Positions 11,745 through 24,009 are shown, counted from the first letter of the stretch. The stretch: 64,000 nt of DNA from Burkholderia sp. NRF60-BP8 (GCF_001522585.2 NZ_CP013373.1:1-64000), one strand, 5' to 3'. Made by a program: numbers and translations. Notes: a model not told the origin generated them from the letters alone.

Positions 11745-12692
11745 ATGGCTTTGAATTTAGCGAAAGTTGTCCTGGACTGTTTGAAAGAGCGTGTTGATGA
11801 AAAATTGACAGCGCGTCAAATCGCCGAATGGATTTTTGAAACCTATCCGACCGAATGTCAGGAGAAAAAATCCAACAGTCGGAGCGACTACATCAAAACA
11901 AATGCTGACCTGGTGCAACAGCTGGTAGCGGAAATTGGTAGTCGACGCCCTGATTGGCAGAAACGCGATCCAAACCTCAAAACAACCGAAGGGCGACCAC
12001 GCAAGTACTACTACTCGACGATGTCTGACGTGGCAGAGGTGGCAGCCGCGGAAGGCGTAACTGTCGTCACAACCGCAGGAGTCAGCGAAGCAACGCTAGG
12101 TGAGCAGGCGCTGTATCCGCTGCTGTCACTGTATCTGTGGGAGGAGTTTGGGATTCATTCCAAGCGCATCGATGAGAAGCGCTCATCGAACAAGCGCGGG
12201 CCGAACGGCAACCGTTGGCTGTATCCGGACGTGGTCGGAATGAAGGACTTGGGCGCGGAGTGGCATCAGGAGGTTCGAGACTGTGTGAACCAGTATTCGG
12301 ACAAACGCACCAAGCTGTGGTCGTTCGAGGCTAAGTTGCTGATCAATCGGTCGAACGTCCGTGAATGCTTCTTCCAGGCAGTGTCGAACTCGTCGTGGGC
12401 GAACTTCGGCTATCTGGTTGCGGCGGAGATTGAGGGGCAAGAGACGCTAAAGGAACTGCGGATGCTGTTCGCTGCTCACGGCATTGGTCTGATTAAGTTG
12501 GATGCCGATAATCCGGTAGAAAGTCAGGTCTTGATTCCGGCTCGCGAAAGAGATGAGATCGATTGGGATATGGCCAACCGGTTGGCGACCGAGAACCGGG
12601 ACTTTCTCCAGTATGTGAAGCTCGTGAAGCAGTTCTACCAGACTGGCGAGGCTCGCCCGGCGGATTGGGACCTCCCCGAGATAGAGGACTGA
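11745..12692 (+). CDS. HrgA-like protein with N-terminal winged-helix (HARE-HTH-like) domain
   Basis: A 315-residue protein that starts two bases after the hsdR stop, so it belongs to the restriction operon. Residues 1-75 resemble the HARE-HTH domain that links to restriction enzymes. The remainder resembles the COG2958/HrgA family, first noted next to a restriction gene in Helicobacter pylori. It contains YLWEEFGIHSKRIDEKRSS and a stretch LWSFEAKLLINRSN. The latter could be a PD-(D/E)XK strand (E-x-K), with WLYPDVVGM upstream as its PD. Both the family name and the nuclease reading come from memory and motif. Low GC matches the rest of the island; the stop at 12692 marks its last clear gene. 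Confidence 0.72.
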   Translation: MALNLAKVVLDCLKERVDEKLTARQIAEWIFETYPTECQEKKSNSRSDYIKTNADLVQQLVAEIGSRRPDWQKRDPNLKTTEGRPRKYYYSTMSDVAEVAAAEGVTVVTTAGVSEATLGEQALYPLLSLYLWEEFGIHSKRIDEKRSSNKRGPNGNRWLYPDVVGMKDLGAEWHQEVRDCVNQYSDKRTKLWSFEAKLLINRSNVRECFFQAVSNSSWANFGYLVAAEIEGQETLKELRMLFAAHGIGLIKLDADNPVESQVLIPARERDEIDWDMANRLATENRDFLQYVKLVKQFYQTGEARPADWDLPEIED

Positions 12693-13241
12693 AATTACCC
12701 GATCACTTCGATGTGTTCGCTACCGCGCTGATACGCGTAGAGCCGGCTTTCGCATGGAGTCGGTAGGGGAACAGGCCGGACCAAACACCGCAAGGAGATT
12801 CGCCCTCTTGAAGCCGCACGATGACGATCACCGCTAGCGCTGCGCAACATACCGGCCAAGACCGTGCGGGTTGCATTCGACCGGAAATCAGCAATGAACC
12901 GGTTTGCTATCGTGCTCGTCGAGCGATTTATGCAGGCGCGTGAATAACGCGTTGTTCAATCGCCTCGCCCGCAAATATGCGGACAGGTTCTCCGGATCTT
13001 GCGGCTGAGGTGGCGATACCGCTTCGAGAGAGCTTCAGACGATAAAGGTCATCCCCGAAAAGCGCTGTAGTGGATCGCGACGCTTCCACACCTATACCGG
13101 TTGGCCATCCCTCGAATTTTCCATATTTCGAGATGCCCAGTTAGGTAGACTCAAATGGCAGCACCGCAAAAAAGCGCGGGCCGCATGGGCTGCCACCCAT
13201 ACGACCCGCTGGCCACCACCAACTCAGCGTAGGAGTCGGAA
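12693..13241. other. Gap between the restriction island and symE
   Basis: About 550 bases without an intact gene. The middle holds a coding-like remnant on the minus strand (12928-13140, listed separately). The last 50 bases lead into symE with the ribosome binding site TAGGAG. I looked for a copy of the tRNA-like fragment at 4117 and did not find one. Confidence 0.5.
12928..13140 (-). pseudogene. Coding-like remnant without a start codon
   Basis: Read on the minus strand, this stretch is open for 70 codons between stops. It gives a protein-like sequence with KYGKFEGWPTGIGVE, LFGDDLYRLKLSRSG and EPVRIFAGEAIEQ. There is no ATG, GTG or TTG near its beginning (only CTG). Codon use is ordinary for the region. 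It looks like the end of a decayed gene. I do not recognise the family; the last motif faintly recalls the C-terminus of pirin-like proteins, but that is not firm. Confidence 0.3.
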
Positions 13242-13487
13242 ATGGCTAAGGCCAATCATAAGTCACGTGCCCCCGTAACGGAACGCTTCGTCACTGTTCA
13301 AGAGTCAGCGCGCCATCATTCCTTGTCTAGGGTCCTCCGTGCTATCAGAGCGCACCGGAAACTGAACACGACGTATTACCCGTGGATCAAATTGGCTGGA
13401 GTATGGCTTGAGGGCGCAGGATTCGAGGCTGGAGAACGCGTCGGGATTACTGTCGAGGACAAGCGGCTCATCATTACGCCGATGTGA
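13242..13487 (+). CDS. symE: SymE-family toxin
   Basis: An 81-residue protein whose C-terminal half (PWIKLAGVWLEGAGFEAGER followed by VGITVEDKRLIITPM) is the SymE toxin domain. This is an AbrB/MazE-like fold that in Escherichia coli condenses the nucleoid and cleaves RNA. In E. coli, symE is repressed by an antisense RNA, SymR, and sits next to the hsdRMS genes. The same neighbourhood is seen here. The start is supported by TAGGAG upstream. The basic N-terminus is longer than the fold requires. An antisense RNA would be expected on the opposite strand over the 5' end; I could not identify its promoter with confidence. Confidence 0.85.
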   Translation: MAKANHKSRAPVTERFVTVQESARHHSLSRVLRAIRAHRKLNTTYYPWIKLAGVWLEGAGFEAGERVGITVEDKRLIITPM

Positions 13488-13692
13488 TCGGCGCATTGCC
13501 CATGGTGGACGTCGCGATTCACCATCGCTCAGGTAGCTCAGTACCCGAGACTCGATACCGTTAGTAACTGTGACAAGCGACGATTGCAATGCAAGCGCAG
13601 CGGGCCAGACACTCAGGTCCGCTGCCGTTTAGCCTGTCGGCACGAGTTGCAACCCATACCAGGCGCACCACATATTTCGGTCGCTAAAATGC

Positions 13693-13721
13693 AAAAACCC
13701 CCGCCTTGTCGGGCGGGGGTT
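13693..13721 (-). terminator. rRNA operon terminator
   Basis: On the minus strand AACCCCCGCC pairs with GGCGGGGGTT around a six-base loop (plus-strand arms 13696-13705 and 13712-13721) and leads into TTTTTG. It lies about 14 bases beyond the 3' end of the 5S gene, in the right orientation to end the rRNA transcript. Confidence 0.9.
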
Positions 13722-13734
13722 CTTGGCTTAGGGA

Positions 13735-13848
13735 GCCTGACGATTACCTACTTTCACACGGGAATCCGCACTATCATCGGCGTAGAGTCGTTTCACGGTC
13801 CTGTTCGGGATGGGAAGGGGTGGGACCGACTCGCTATGGTCATCAGGC
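13735..13848 (-). rRNA. rrf: 5S ribosomal RNA
   Basis: On the minus strand the RNA begins GCCTGATGACC and contains CCCATCCCGAACAGG, the universal 5S loop B/C region. It ends in TCAGGC, which closes helix I with the 5' end. The length of about 114 nucleotides fits bacterial 5S. It is the last gene of the rrn operon. The ends are accurate to a few bases. Confidence 0.96.
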
Positions 13849-13962
13849 AAAGAGGGTTGTTGCGTTGCTTCGCAGCGCAACCAATCCGGGAAGAAGCAGT
13901 AATTTTGAGTTGTGTGTATCGCACACGAGAATCAACAAGTCCTGTTAAGACAGACTTGTTAT

Positions 13963-16843
<2,881 letters not shown>

Positions 16844-17295
16844 CTATAACGAGTCTGTCTCTGTCGGCCCTCGTTAGCGCTTTAGCGCTTACGAGGGCCC
16901 CATCCCCGCATGGGGGACGACAGTCGTTACAGGTTGAGTTCTCGCGTTGTGCCGTATTCCAAATTGAGCCGAACATGAAGTTCGAATCATCTTGAGATAC
17001 ATCGATACAATCACAACCCGGATAGTTTCCACGTCCATCTCAAAGACGCTTCCGCTATCCAAATTACTTACTTCTTCCAGATTGTTAAAGAACGACAGCC
17101 GATACGTACTACGTACCGCTCTGACTGACTCAATCGCCAATGAGAAAAACTCGAACCAAACTTCGTTCGAATGTTTGTCATTGAGGATTATCGAAAGCGG
17201 CCGGCATTATAACCGATTGAACCGCTAACAGACAGTCTTTCTGTCTCAATCAACAGCCGATAAGCGTGAGCGCTCAACTTCGCGAGAAGCTCTGG
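16844..17295 (-). other. 16S-23S internal transcribed spacer without tRNA genes
   Basis: About 450 bases. A boxA-like antitermination signal (GTTCTTTAACAAT on the minus strand, 17081-17094) lies in the middle. A stable hairpin near 16867-16900 is close to the 23S 5' end and is probably a processing stem. I searched for tRNA-Ile(GAT) and tRNA-Ala(TGC), which normally sit in Burkholderia spacers, and neither is present: no D-arm or T-arm consensus is visible on either strand. Confidence 0.8.
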
Positions 17296-18828
<1,533 letters not shown>

Positions 18829-18998
18829 AAACCTGTTACTGTTTTCGGTTTCGTTAGAAACCGGTCGCTCACTCAAAGCTGACAGGAATATGAATCACTT
18901 CATAAACCTGACTTACTTTAGTGTGAGACTCTTGATACTTTTGCTATCTGATCCGAGGATCAGCTCGCTTTCATCAAGCGCCCACACTTATCGGCTGT

Positions 18999-19014
18999 TA
19001 ATTTTTAAAGAGCA
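18999..19014 (-). promoter_or_regulatory. rRNA leader boxA antitermination site
   Basis: On the minus strand it reads TGCTCTTTAAAAATTA, a classic boxA core used by NusB/NusE in rRNA antitermination. It lies between the second promoter and the 16S gene. Confidence 0.85.
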
Positions 19015-19074
19015 TTCTGCGAGGGAACCTGAAGTTTCCCGGCAGCGCTGCGTTTTCAGCAGCAGAGAAGCGAG

Positions 19075-19103
19075 ATTATTAACCGTTTTTTGAAACTCGT
19101 CAA
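19075..19103 (-). promoter_or_regulatory. rRNA promoter proximal to 16S (P2-like)
   Basis: On the minus strand TTGACG (19098-19103) stands 16-17 bases before TAATAAT (19075-19081), close to the sigma-70 consensus. It is about 250 bases upstream of mature 16S, ahead of boxA. Confidence 0.75.
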
Positions 19104-19236
19104 CAACTTTTTTAACTACTTCGTTGCGACGACTGCGGTTTAATTTCGTATGCACTGGAGTCGCTACAACCGACTTCAACAGCACCGCTTCCCTTCTTCC
19201 CCCGCGCCGCGTTTCCGTTAGCGCGAAAGAGGCGAG

Positions 19237-19265
19237 ATTCTAAGCACCTGCCCCGGTCTCCGCAA
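19237..19265 (-). promoter_or_regulatory. rRNA distal promoter (P1-like)
   Basis: On the minus strand TTGCGG (19260-19265) and TAGAAT (19237-19242) are 17 bases apart. They are followed by a C/G-rich discriminator typical of stringently controlled rRNA promoters. It is about 160 bases upstream of the second promoter. Confidence 0.65.
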
Positions 19266-19403
19266 CCCCCTTCGTGAAATATTTTTGACATGCCGTGCCT
19301 GCGGCCGTCGAGCCTCCCGATTGGTCATATATAAGCGAGCGCGGCAGCAGCAGCCGCGCTCGCCCGCGAACCGCCCCGCCGCATCGAACCCAACCCGCGT
19401 CGC

Positions 19404-19937
19404 TCACCGTCCCACCATCGCCCTCACCACCCCATCCCGCCGGATCAACCCGTGATACAGCGCGGCCGCGAAGTGCGCGAGGAACGTCAGGAAGAACAGG
19501 TAGGCCAGCACGCGATGCGCAACCCGGAGCCACGCGAACGTCACCGGATCAGCGGATACCAGCGCCGGCAACTGCACGCCGCCGCCCAGCGTCACCGGAT
19601 ATCCGCCAGCCGACAGCATCGCCCAGCCGATCAGCGGCATCGCAACCATCAGCGCATACAGGACGAGATGCGACCCGTGCGCGGCCACCTTCTGCCATCC
19701 CGGCAGATCCTCGGGCAACGCCGGCGGCTTCGACACGATCCGCACCACGATCCGCACGCACACCAACACCAGCACCGCGACACCCAGCGGCTTGTGAATC
19801 GCCACCAGGACCTCGTGCCGCGCGGAAACCGACGCCACCATCCCCACCCCGATGAACAGCATCGCGAGGATCATCGCGGCCATCACCCAATGCAGCACCC
19901 GCGCCGGCCAGCTAAACATCGTCGAAGCCTTCATCAT
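19404..19937 (-). CDS. cybB: Cytochrome b561 family protein
   Basis: A 177-residue di-haem membrane protein of the bacterial cytochrome b561 (CybB) type. It passes electrons between the quinone pool and periplasmic partners. Four hydrophobic segments are visible at about 13-35, 47-68, 90-110 and 138-160. Candidate haem histidines are H16 (RVLHWVMA), the H in IHKPLG, the H in AHGSHLVLY and those near HRVLAYL and HFAAALYH. The start overlaps the stop of the upstream catalase-like gene (ATGATGA), so the two are translationally coupled. This fits a unit in which the b561 delivers electrons to the exported peroxidase. Confidence 0.88.
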   Translation of the reverse strand: MMKASTMFSWPARVLHWVMAAMILAMLFIGVGMVASVSARHEVLVAIHKPLGVAVLVLVCVRIVVRIVSKPPALPEDLPGWQKVAAHGSHLVLYALMVAMPLIGWAMLSAGGYPVTLGGGVQLPALVSADPVTFAWLRVAHRVLAYLFFLTFLAHFAAALYHGLIRRDGVVRAMVGR

Positions 19938-21022
19938 CGTCCCTCCCCACTCAATCGCGCCACGCCTGCCACGCCGGCCTCTTCACTCGTGCGACGCAGA
20001 TACGAATCCGCATACGCGGCCGAGCGCGCCGCCAGCAACGGATCGCCCGACACCTGGATCCCCTGCGGCAGCACCGTCGGGTCGTAATTCACGTCGCGGC
20101 ACGGGCCGCTGTCCTGCGCCTCCACGCGATCGAGCACGAGCGTGCCCGCGTCGATCGTCGTGCGCTGCGCGGGCCAGATCTTCGTCGCGTCGTCCACCGG
20201 GTCGCCGGGCTCGGCCAGCGTGACCAGCAGCTTCCACTTCTGCGCACCGGCCGCGATGCGCTGCGTCACGTCCTGCTGCAGCACGTTCGGATCGGCGGCC
20301 GTCGCGACGTCGCCGGCGCCGGCCGTCTGCTCCGGCACGACGCGCCACCGCACCGCCTGGCGCTTGCCGGCCGCGTCGACGAAATAGAACGCGTTCAGCC
20401 CGTAATAGCTTTCGGTGACGTAACTCGCGCTCGGCTTCGCACGCTTCACCCATTGGAGGAAGGCGCCCGCCTCCGGATGCGCGCCGAAAAATGCCTTCAC
20501 CTTCGCCGGATCGGGCTTGCCCGTCTTCGGATCGGGCCGGGTCGCGAGCGTCTGCTCGTAGAACGCCTGCGGCGTCGCCACAGGAAACACCGGCATCGCG
20601 TTCATCCCGGTCCGCCATTGCTCGCCGTCCGGCGCGGTGAGCTTCAGCGCGAGGCTGCGGATCGGCACGCTGCTGTCGGGCGCGTACGGGTTGCCGCCCG
20701 GCAACGCGAAGCGCCCGACCACCGGCGTGCGCACCGCCTTGAAGAACGGCGCGACCGAATACGCGCTCGCGGCGCCGTTGCCTTCGAAGTAGCCGGTCAC
20801 GCACACGCCCTTCGCGTGATTGCGCCGAAAGCCCGGATGGACGCCGCTGTTGGTCTGCAGCGCGTCGACGAGCCGGTGCGGGGTCAGGCGCGCGGGCGCG
20901 AGCCATCCGCCGGCATACCCGAACGCCGCGGCGACGCCGGCCACCGCGCCGCCGATCACGGCCCAGCGCCACCACCCGCGCCCGGGCTCGCGCTGCGGCG
21001 AAGAAGACGAAGATTGCTTCAT
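19934..21022 (-). CDS. Catalase family peroxidase (SrpA-like)
   Basis: A 362-residue haem protein of the small catalase-related family. An N-terminal membrane anchor or signal (residues 19-40) puts the enzyme in the periplasm. NSGVHPGFRRNHAKGVCVTG carries the distal histidine region. ALKLTAPDGEQWRTGMNAMP and the SYYGLNAFYFVDAAGK stretch are conserved in this group. It is shorter than true catalases (about 480 or more), as expected for catalase-related peroxidases. Its stop overlaps the b561 start. Its promoter region is shared with the divergent ECF sigma gene, and both face an ECF-type promoter, which suggests induction by that sigma factor. Confidence 0.87.
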   Translation of the reverse strand: MKQSSSSSPQREPGRGWWRWAVIGGAVAGVAAAFGYAGGWLAPARLTPHRLVDALQTNSGVHPGFRRNHAKGVCVTGYFEGNGAASAYSVAPFFKAVRTPVVGRFALPGGNPYAPDSSVPIRSLALKLTAPDGEQWRTGMNAMPVFPVATPQAFYEQTLATRPDPKTGKPDPAKVKAFFGAHPEAGAFLQWVKRAKPSASYVTESYYGLNAFYFVDAAGKRQAVRWRVVPEQTAGAGDVATAADPNVLQQDVTQRIAAGAQKWKLLVTLAEPGDPVDDATKIWPAQRTTIDAGTLVLDRVEAQDSGPCRDVNYDPTVLPQGIQVSGDPLLAARSAAYADSYLRRTSEEAGVAGVARLSGEGR

Positions 21023-21064
21023 GAATGCACTCCCGATCGTCAGATCATTGTCGAACGCGCGTAG

Positions 21065-21089
21065 GACGCCGCCCGCGCCGCTTTATTCC
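21065..21089 (-). promoter_or_regulatory. ECF-type promoter for the catalase-like/b561 operon
   Basis: On the minus strand GGAAT (21085-21089) is followed after exactly 16 bases by CGTCCTACGCG (CGTC at 21065-21068). The same two elements with the same spacing occur on the other strand ahead of the ECF sigma gene, which strongly supports a real regulon signal. Confidence 0.75.
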
Positions 21090-21115
21090 ACGAAAAGTTT
21101 TTTCGTATGCTGGAG

Positions 21116-21140
21116 GGAATAATCGGCGCCGACCGGCGTC
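21116..21140 (+). promoter_or_regulatory. ECF-type promoter for the sigma/anti-sigma operon
   Basis: GGAAT (21116-21120), a 16-base spacer and CGTCCTACGCG (CGTC at 21137-21140) lie about 40 bases before the ECF sigma start. It matches its divergent partner in both elements, implying autoregulation by the sigma factor it serves. Confidence 0.75.
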
Positions 21141-21179
21141 CTACGCGGCACTACGACCCTTTCGGCAACCGGCCCGGCC

Positions 21180-21701
21180 ATGCACTCCACCGCCCTTGAC
21201 GACGACGCGTTGCGCGAACTCATCCCCCGGCTGCGACGCTTCGCGCTGTGGCTGGCGCGCGACGTCCACGCGGCCGACGATCTCGTCCAGTCGACGCTCG
21301 AGCGCGCGCTGTCGCGCTGGACGAGCCGTCGCGACGACGCGTCGCTGCGCAGCTGGCTGTTCACGATCCTGTACCGGCAGTTTCTCGACGGGAAACGCAG
21401 CGCGAAGCGCTACGCGTGGCTGCTCGGCCGCATCCGCGACGACGACGAAGCGCACTGGCCGTCCGCCGAACGCGAATTCGCGGCGCGCGCGACGCTCGAG
21501 GCGTTCGGCCGGCTCTCCGACGAGCAGCGCAGCCTGCTGCTGCTCGTCGCGGTCGAAGGCTTCACCTATCAGGAAGTCGCCGACCTGCTCGACGTGCCGA
21601 TCGGCACCGTGATGTCGCGGCTCTCCCGTGCGCGCCAGGCGCTGCGCCAGCTCAGCGACGGCGAACTGCCTACTCCTTCCTTGCGGTTGATGAAGAAATG
21701 A
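21180..21701 (+). CDS. ECF-family RNA polymerase sigma factor
   Basis: A 173-residue sigma-70 family factor with only regions 2 and 4. Region 2 is RFALWLARDVHAADDLVQST with the core-binding helix. Region 4 is GFTYQEVADLLDVPIGTVMSRLSRARQALR, with the DNA-reading helix at VPIGTVMSRLSRA. It directs polymerase to extracytoplasmic-stress promoters. Its stop overlaps the anti-sigma start (ATGA). The matching promoters on both sides of the intergenic region make the catalase-like/b561 pair its likely target. It belongs to the group of short ECFs paired with single-pass anti-sigma factors. Confidence 0.93.
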   Translation: MHSTALDDDALRELIPRLRRFALWLARDVHAADDLVQSTLERALSRWTSRRDDASLRSWLFTILYRQFLDGKRSAKRYAWLLGRIRDDDEAHWPSAEREFAARATLEAFGRLSDEQRSLLLLVAVEGFTYQEVADLLDVPIGTVMSRLSRARQALRQLSDGELPTPSLRLMKK

Positions 21702-22456
21702 ACACGCCTCCGAACGAACATGACCTTCAGGCCTATGTCGACGGCCAGCTCGACGACGATGCACGCGCCGCGGTCGAACGCTATCTCGCACTGCATCCGG
21801 AGCGCGCGGAACAGGTGAAGCAATGGCAGCAGGACGCGCAGCGGCTGCGGGCCGCGCTGGAGAGCGTGCGGATGCCGGCGGACAATCCCGCGCTCGATCC
21901 GGCGGCGATTCGCGGCCGGCGGGCGGAGCGCACACGGATGCGGTTCGCGATGGCGGCGTCGTTCGTGTTCTGCGTCGGGCTCGGGACGTTCGGCGGGTGG
22001 CAAGCGCGCGGCTGGAACGCGCCGCCGCCCATCGCGCCGATGAGCGATGCGGTCAAGGCCTACCGGATGATGGTGGTCGATCAGACGGCGAAAGTCGATT
22101 ACCGGCCGACCGGTGCGGGTGATTTGCAGGGGTGGCTCACCAGGCGCGTCGGTGCGTCGGCGAAGCTGCCGGATTTGAGCGCGGCGGGGTTCACGCCGGT
22201 CGGCGGACGGTTGTTCACGACGGACAGCGGGGCCACGGCCGCGATGGTGCTTTATCAGGACGATGCGGGGCAAACGCTGAGCTTCTATCTCCGGCCGGCG
22301 GAATCGGAACATCGGCTGCTGCCGGCCGGGCAACGCGTGGATGGCGCGCTGCTGGCGCGGTATGGATCGGTGAACGGCCTCAACTATGCGGTGGTCGGGC
22401 CGGCCGGGAGCGTCGGGGAGAAAGCGGTCCTGCAGGCGCTCGATCAGCAGACTTGA
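21698..22456 (+). CDS. Anti-sigma factor (membrane-anchored, zinc-finger-less type)
   Basis: A 252-residue protein coupled to the ECF sigma gene by an ATGA overlap. The N-terminal cytoplasmic part (EHDLQAYVDGQLDDDARAAV) is the ordinary anti-sigma start, but without the HxxxCxxC zinc motif. One membrane helix lies at about 88-106 (FAMAASFVFCVGLGTFGGW). The periplasmic part of about 145 residues would act as sensor. Context and the N-terminal motif make an anti-sigma role likely; the signal it senses cannot be read from the sequence. Confidence 0.85.
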   Translation: MNTPPNEHDLQAYVDGQLDDDARAAVERYLALHPERAEQVKQWQQDAQRLRAALESVRMPADNPALDPAAIRGRRAERTRMRFAMAASFVFCVGLGTFGGWQARGWNAPPPIAPMSDAVKAYRMMVVDQTAKVDYRPTGAGDLQGWLTRRVGASAKLPDLSAAGFTPVGGRLFTTDSGATAAMVLYQDDAGQTLSFYLRPAESEHRLLPAGQRVDGALLARYGSVNGLNYAVVGPAGSVGEKAVLQALDQQT

Positions 22457-22553
22457 AGTGATACGATGCGCGCCCGGACGGCGGTCGGTGGTGGCCGCCC
22501 GCGCCTTTTCCGGCGCGGCTCGGCCCGCTTGAACGGGCGCACGCTCACCGCTC

Positions 22554-23016
22554 GAATGCACAGCGTTTCGACTGGCTTTCGTCGGCTGTTATTCACATTG
22601 AAACCGCTCCATCACCTTTAGAATCACAGGGTTTCGAGTCGCCGCGGAACAGGATATCCACATCGATCATGACGGTGCCGCATGCTGACTTCGATGGGTT
22701 CGCTCACCCTTGGCATGCACAGCGTTTCGGGTTGTTTTGGGCGTCGATATCCACAAGCCGGGTGATCGGCCAAGCGTCTTCGCCGGATTCGACTGCGCTC
22801 ACCCGTTGAATGCACAGGGTTTCGAGTGGCTTCGAGTCGACGATATCCACAAGGCATTCGACTTCCGGAAGTCGCACGCGATTTGTTCGCTGCCCGCTTG
22901 CATTGTCGACAAAGCCTTGTCGGGCAAGACATTCAGGTCAACGAGCCCATCGAAACCGGAATGCTCGCCGGTCGGATGCACAGGGTTTCAACTGGATCGT
23001 GCGCCGGTTATCCACA
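22554..23016 (+). repeat. Five-copy composite repeat with DnaA-box-like sites
   Basis: Five copies of a two-part module occur in the same orientation. Part one is a conserved TGCACAG(C/G)GTTTC core (22557, 22624 with one base lost, 22717, 22812, 22978). Part two is a DnaA-box-like nonamer: TTATTCACA at 22589, ATATCCACA at 22654, 22747 and 22843, and TTATCCACA at 23008. From CACAG to the nonamer the distance is 30, 29, 29, 30 and 29 bases, although module-to-module spacing varies (about 66-166). No gene fits this stretch. The array looks like a protein-binding region, possibly an origin or DnaA-titration site. Confidence 0.75.
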
Positions 23017-23051
23017 CACCGCCGCTCGCGCTTCGGGTCACTTCGTCCCCA

Positions 23052-23276
23052 CTATCCCGAGAATCTCGCCGGTTTCCGGCGCGATGACGTAGTGGTCGGC
23101 TCCGGATCGTCATCGGGCCACGTATTCGCCGCATGTTCATACGCGTTCGCAAATCGCGCGAACCCGTCGCGCTTGCGCGTCCAGTGCGACAAGCTCGTCA
23201 CGCGTTGAAGCAGCCAGAAAATCTTGCGCCGAGCGGCGTCGTCCGTCATGTCGTGCTGCTCGATCGTGCCCGTCAC
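23052..23276 (-). CDS. Small hypothetical protein
   Basis: About 65-74 residues depending on the start (GTG at 23276, or ATG at 23249, MTDDAARRKIFWLLQRVTSL). It follows the 238-residue frame on the same strand within 20 bases and is probably co-transcribed. Tryptophan and charged residues are frequent, and there is no signal peptide or membrane helix. I do not recognise the family. Protein-like composition and position support it as a gene; function is unknown. Confidence 0.5.
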   Translation of the reverse strand: MTGTIEQHDMTDDAARRKIFWLLQRVTSLSHWTRKRDGFARFANAYEHAANTWPDDDPEPTTTSSRRKPARFSG

Positions 23277-23292
23277 GATGGCTCCGCTACGC

Positions 23293-24009
23293 TCATGTCG
23301 GCGTGTCGTCGTTGCACAGGCCGCTACGTTCCAACACCGCCCGCAGGCATACCGGACATACGAGCTCACCGGCGTCCCACAGCTGCACGAACATAGCCCG
23401 ATCGTCGATGCGGAACGTCGATTCAACGATATCGATATCCGGCCCGAGCACCTTGCGCAAGAACGTTTCGTCAAACCAGTGCGTGGCGCCCTGCTTCATG
23501 CTGGCATCGGTTACTCGCACGACAGGACAATCGCGGATCACGTCGATCGACAAGATCGCGGCCTCGATATCCGGTGACGTCCGCGTCGGCCGGATCAAGC
23601 CGTGCAATTCGCAGCGTGCGACGCCGCGCGGCCAATTCGCATTCGCCGCGACGACTGACGTGTCGAACGCCTGTTCCTTCGTCGTCGGTTTATAGGGCAC
23701 CTCGCCGGAGCGCACGAGCAATTCGTCCAGGCATGCCGAACACAGATGCGCACGCAAACGTTCCAGCGCCGCAATCTTCGGAAACGCCTTCACGTGCGCA
23801 ACGTTGTCGATGAAGGTCGCATCGACCTCGTGTTCGTCAAGTTCGGCACGCAGCATCCACATTTCACGGCTGTATTTCGGCCGGTCGAGCGAAACCTTCA
23901 CGAGTTCGCCGGGCGAGAACTGCCCGCGCTGCCGGATGCGCGCGGCAATGCCAGTCGACGTCGTGATCCCGTTATCGCGTCCGTGCCGATGGCACATGAT
24001 CGGTCCCAT
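23293..24009 (-). CDS. Hypothetical protein, probably the 3' part of a frameshifted gene
   Basis: A 238-residue open frame (MGPIMCHRHGRDNGITT at its start). It has two short CxxC pairs: LCSACLDELL in the middle and LVCPVCLRAVL near the end, so it may bind zinc. The coding-like sequence continues upstream of the first ATG in the same frame (RYQYCPPPEPV). It then moves to another frame through 24010-24307, which suggests that the annotated start is internal and the full gene was longer. I do not recognise the family. Genes on either side are small and on the same strand. Confidence 0.55.
   Translation of the reverse strand: MGPIMCHRHGRDNGITTSTGIAARIRQRGQFSPGELVKVSLDRPKYSREMWMLRAELDEHEVDATFIDNVAHVKAFPKIAALERLRAHLCSACLDELLVRSGEVPYKPTTKEQAFDTSVVAANANWPRGVARCELHGLIRPTRTSPDIEAAILSIDVIRDCPVVRVTDASMKQGATHWFDETFLRKVLGPDIDIVESTFRIDDRAMFVQLWDAGELVCPVCLRAVLERSGLCNDDTPT

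Noticed and set aside
22554..23016. CRISPR array
   Set aside because: Repeats are short and imperfect, unit spacing varies from 66 to 166 bases, and no cas genes are near.
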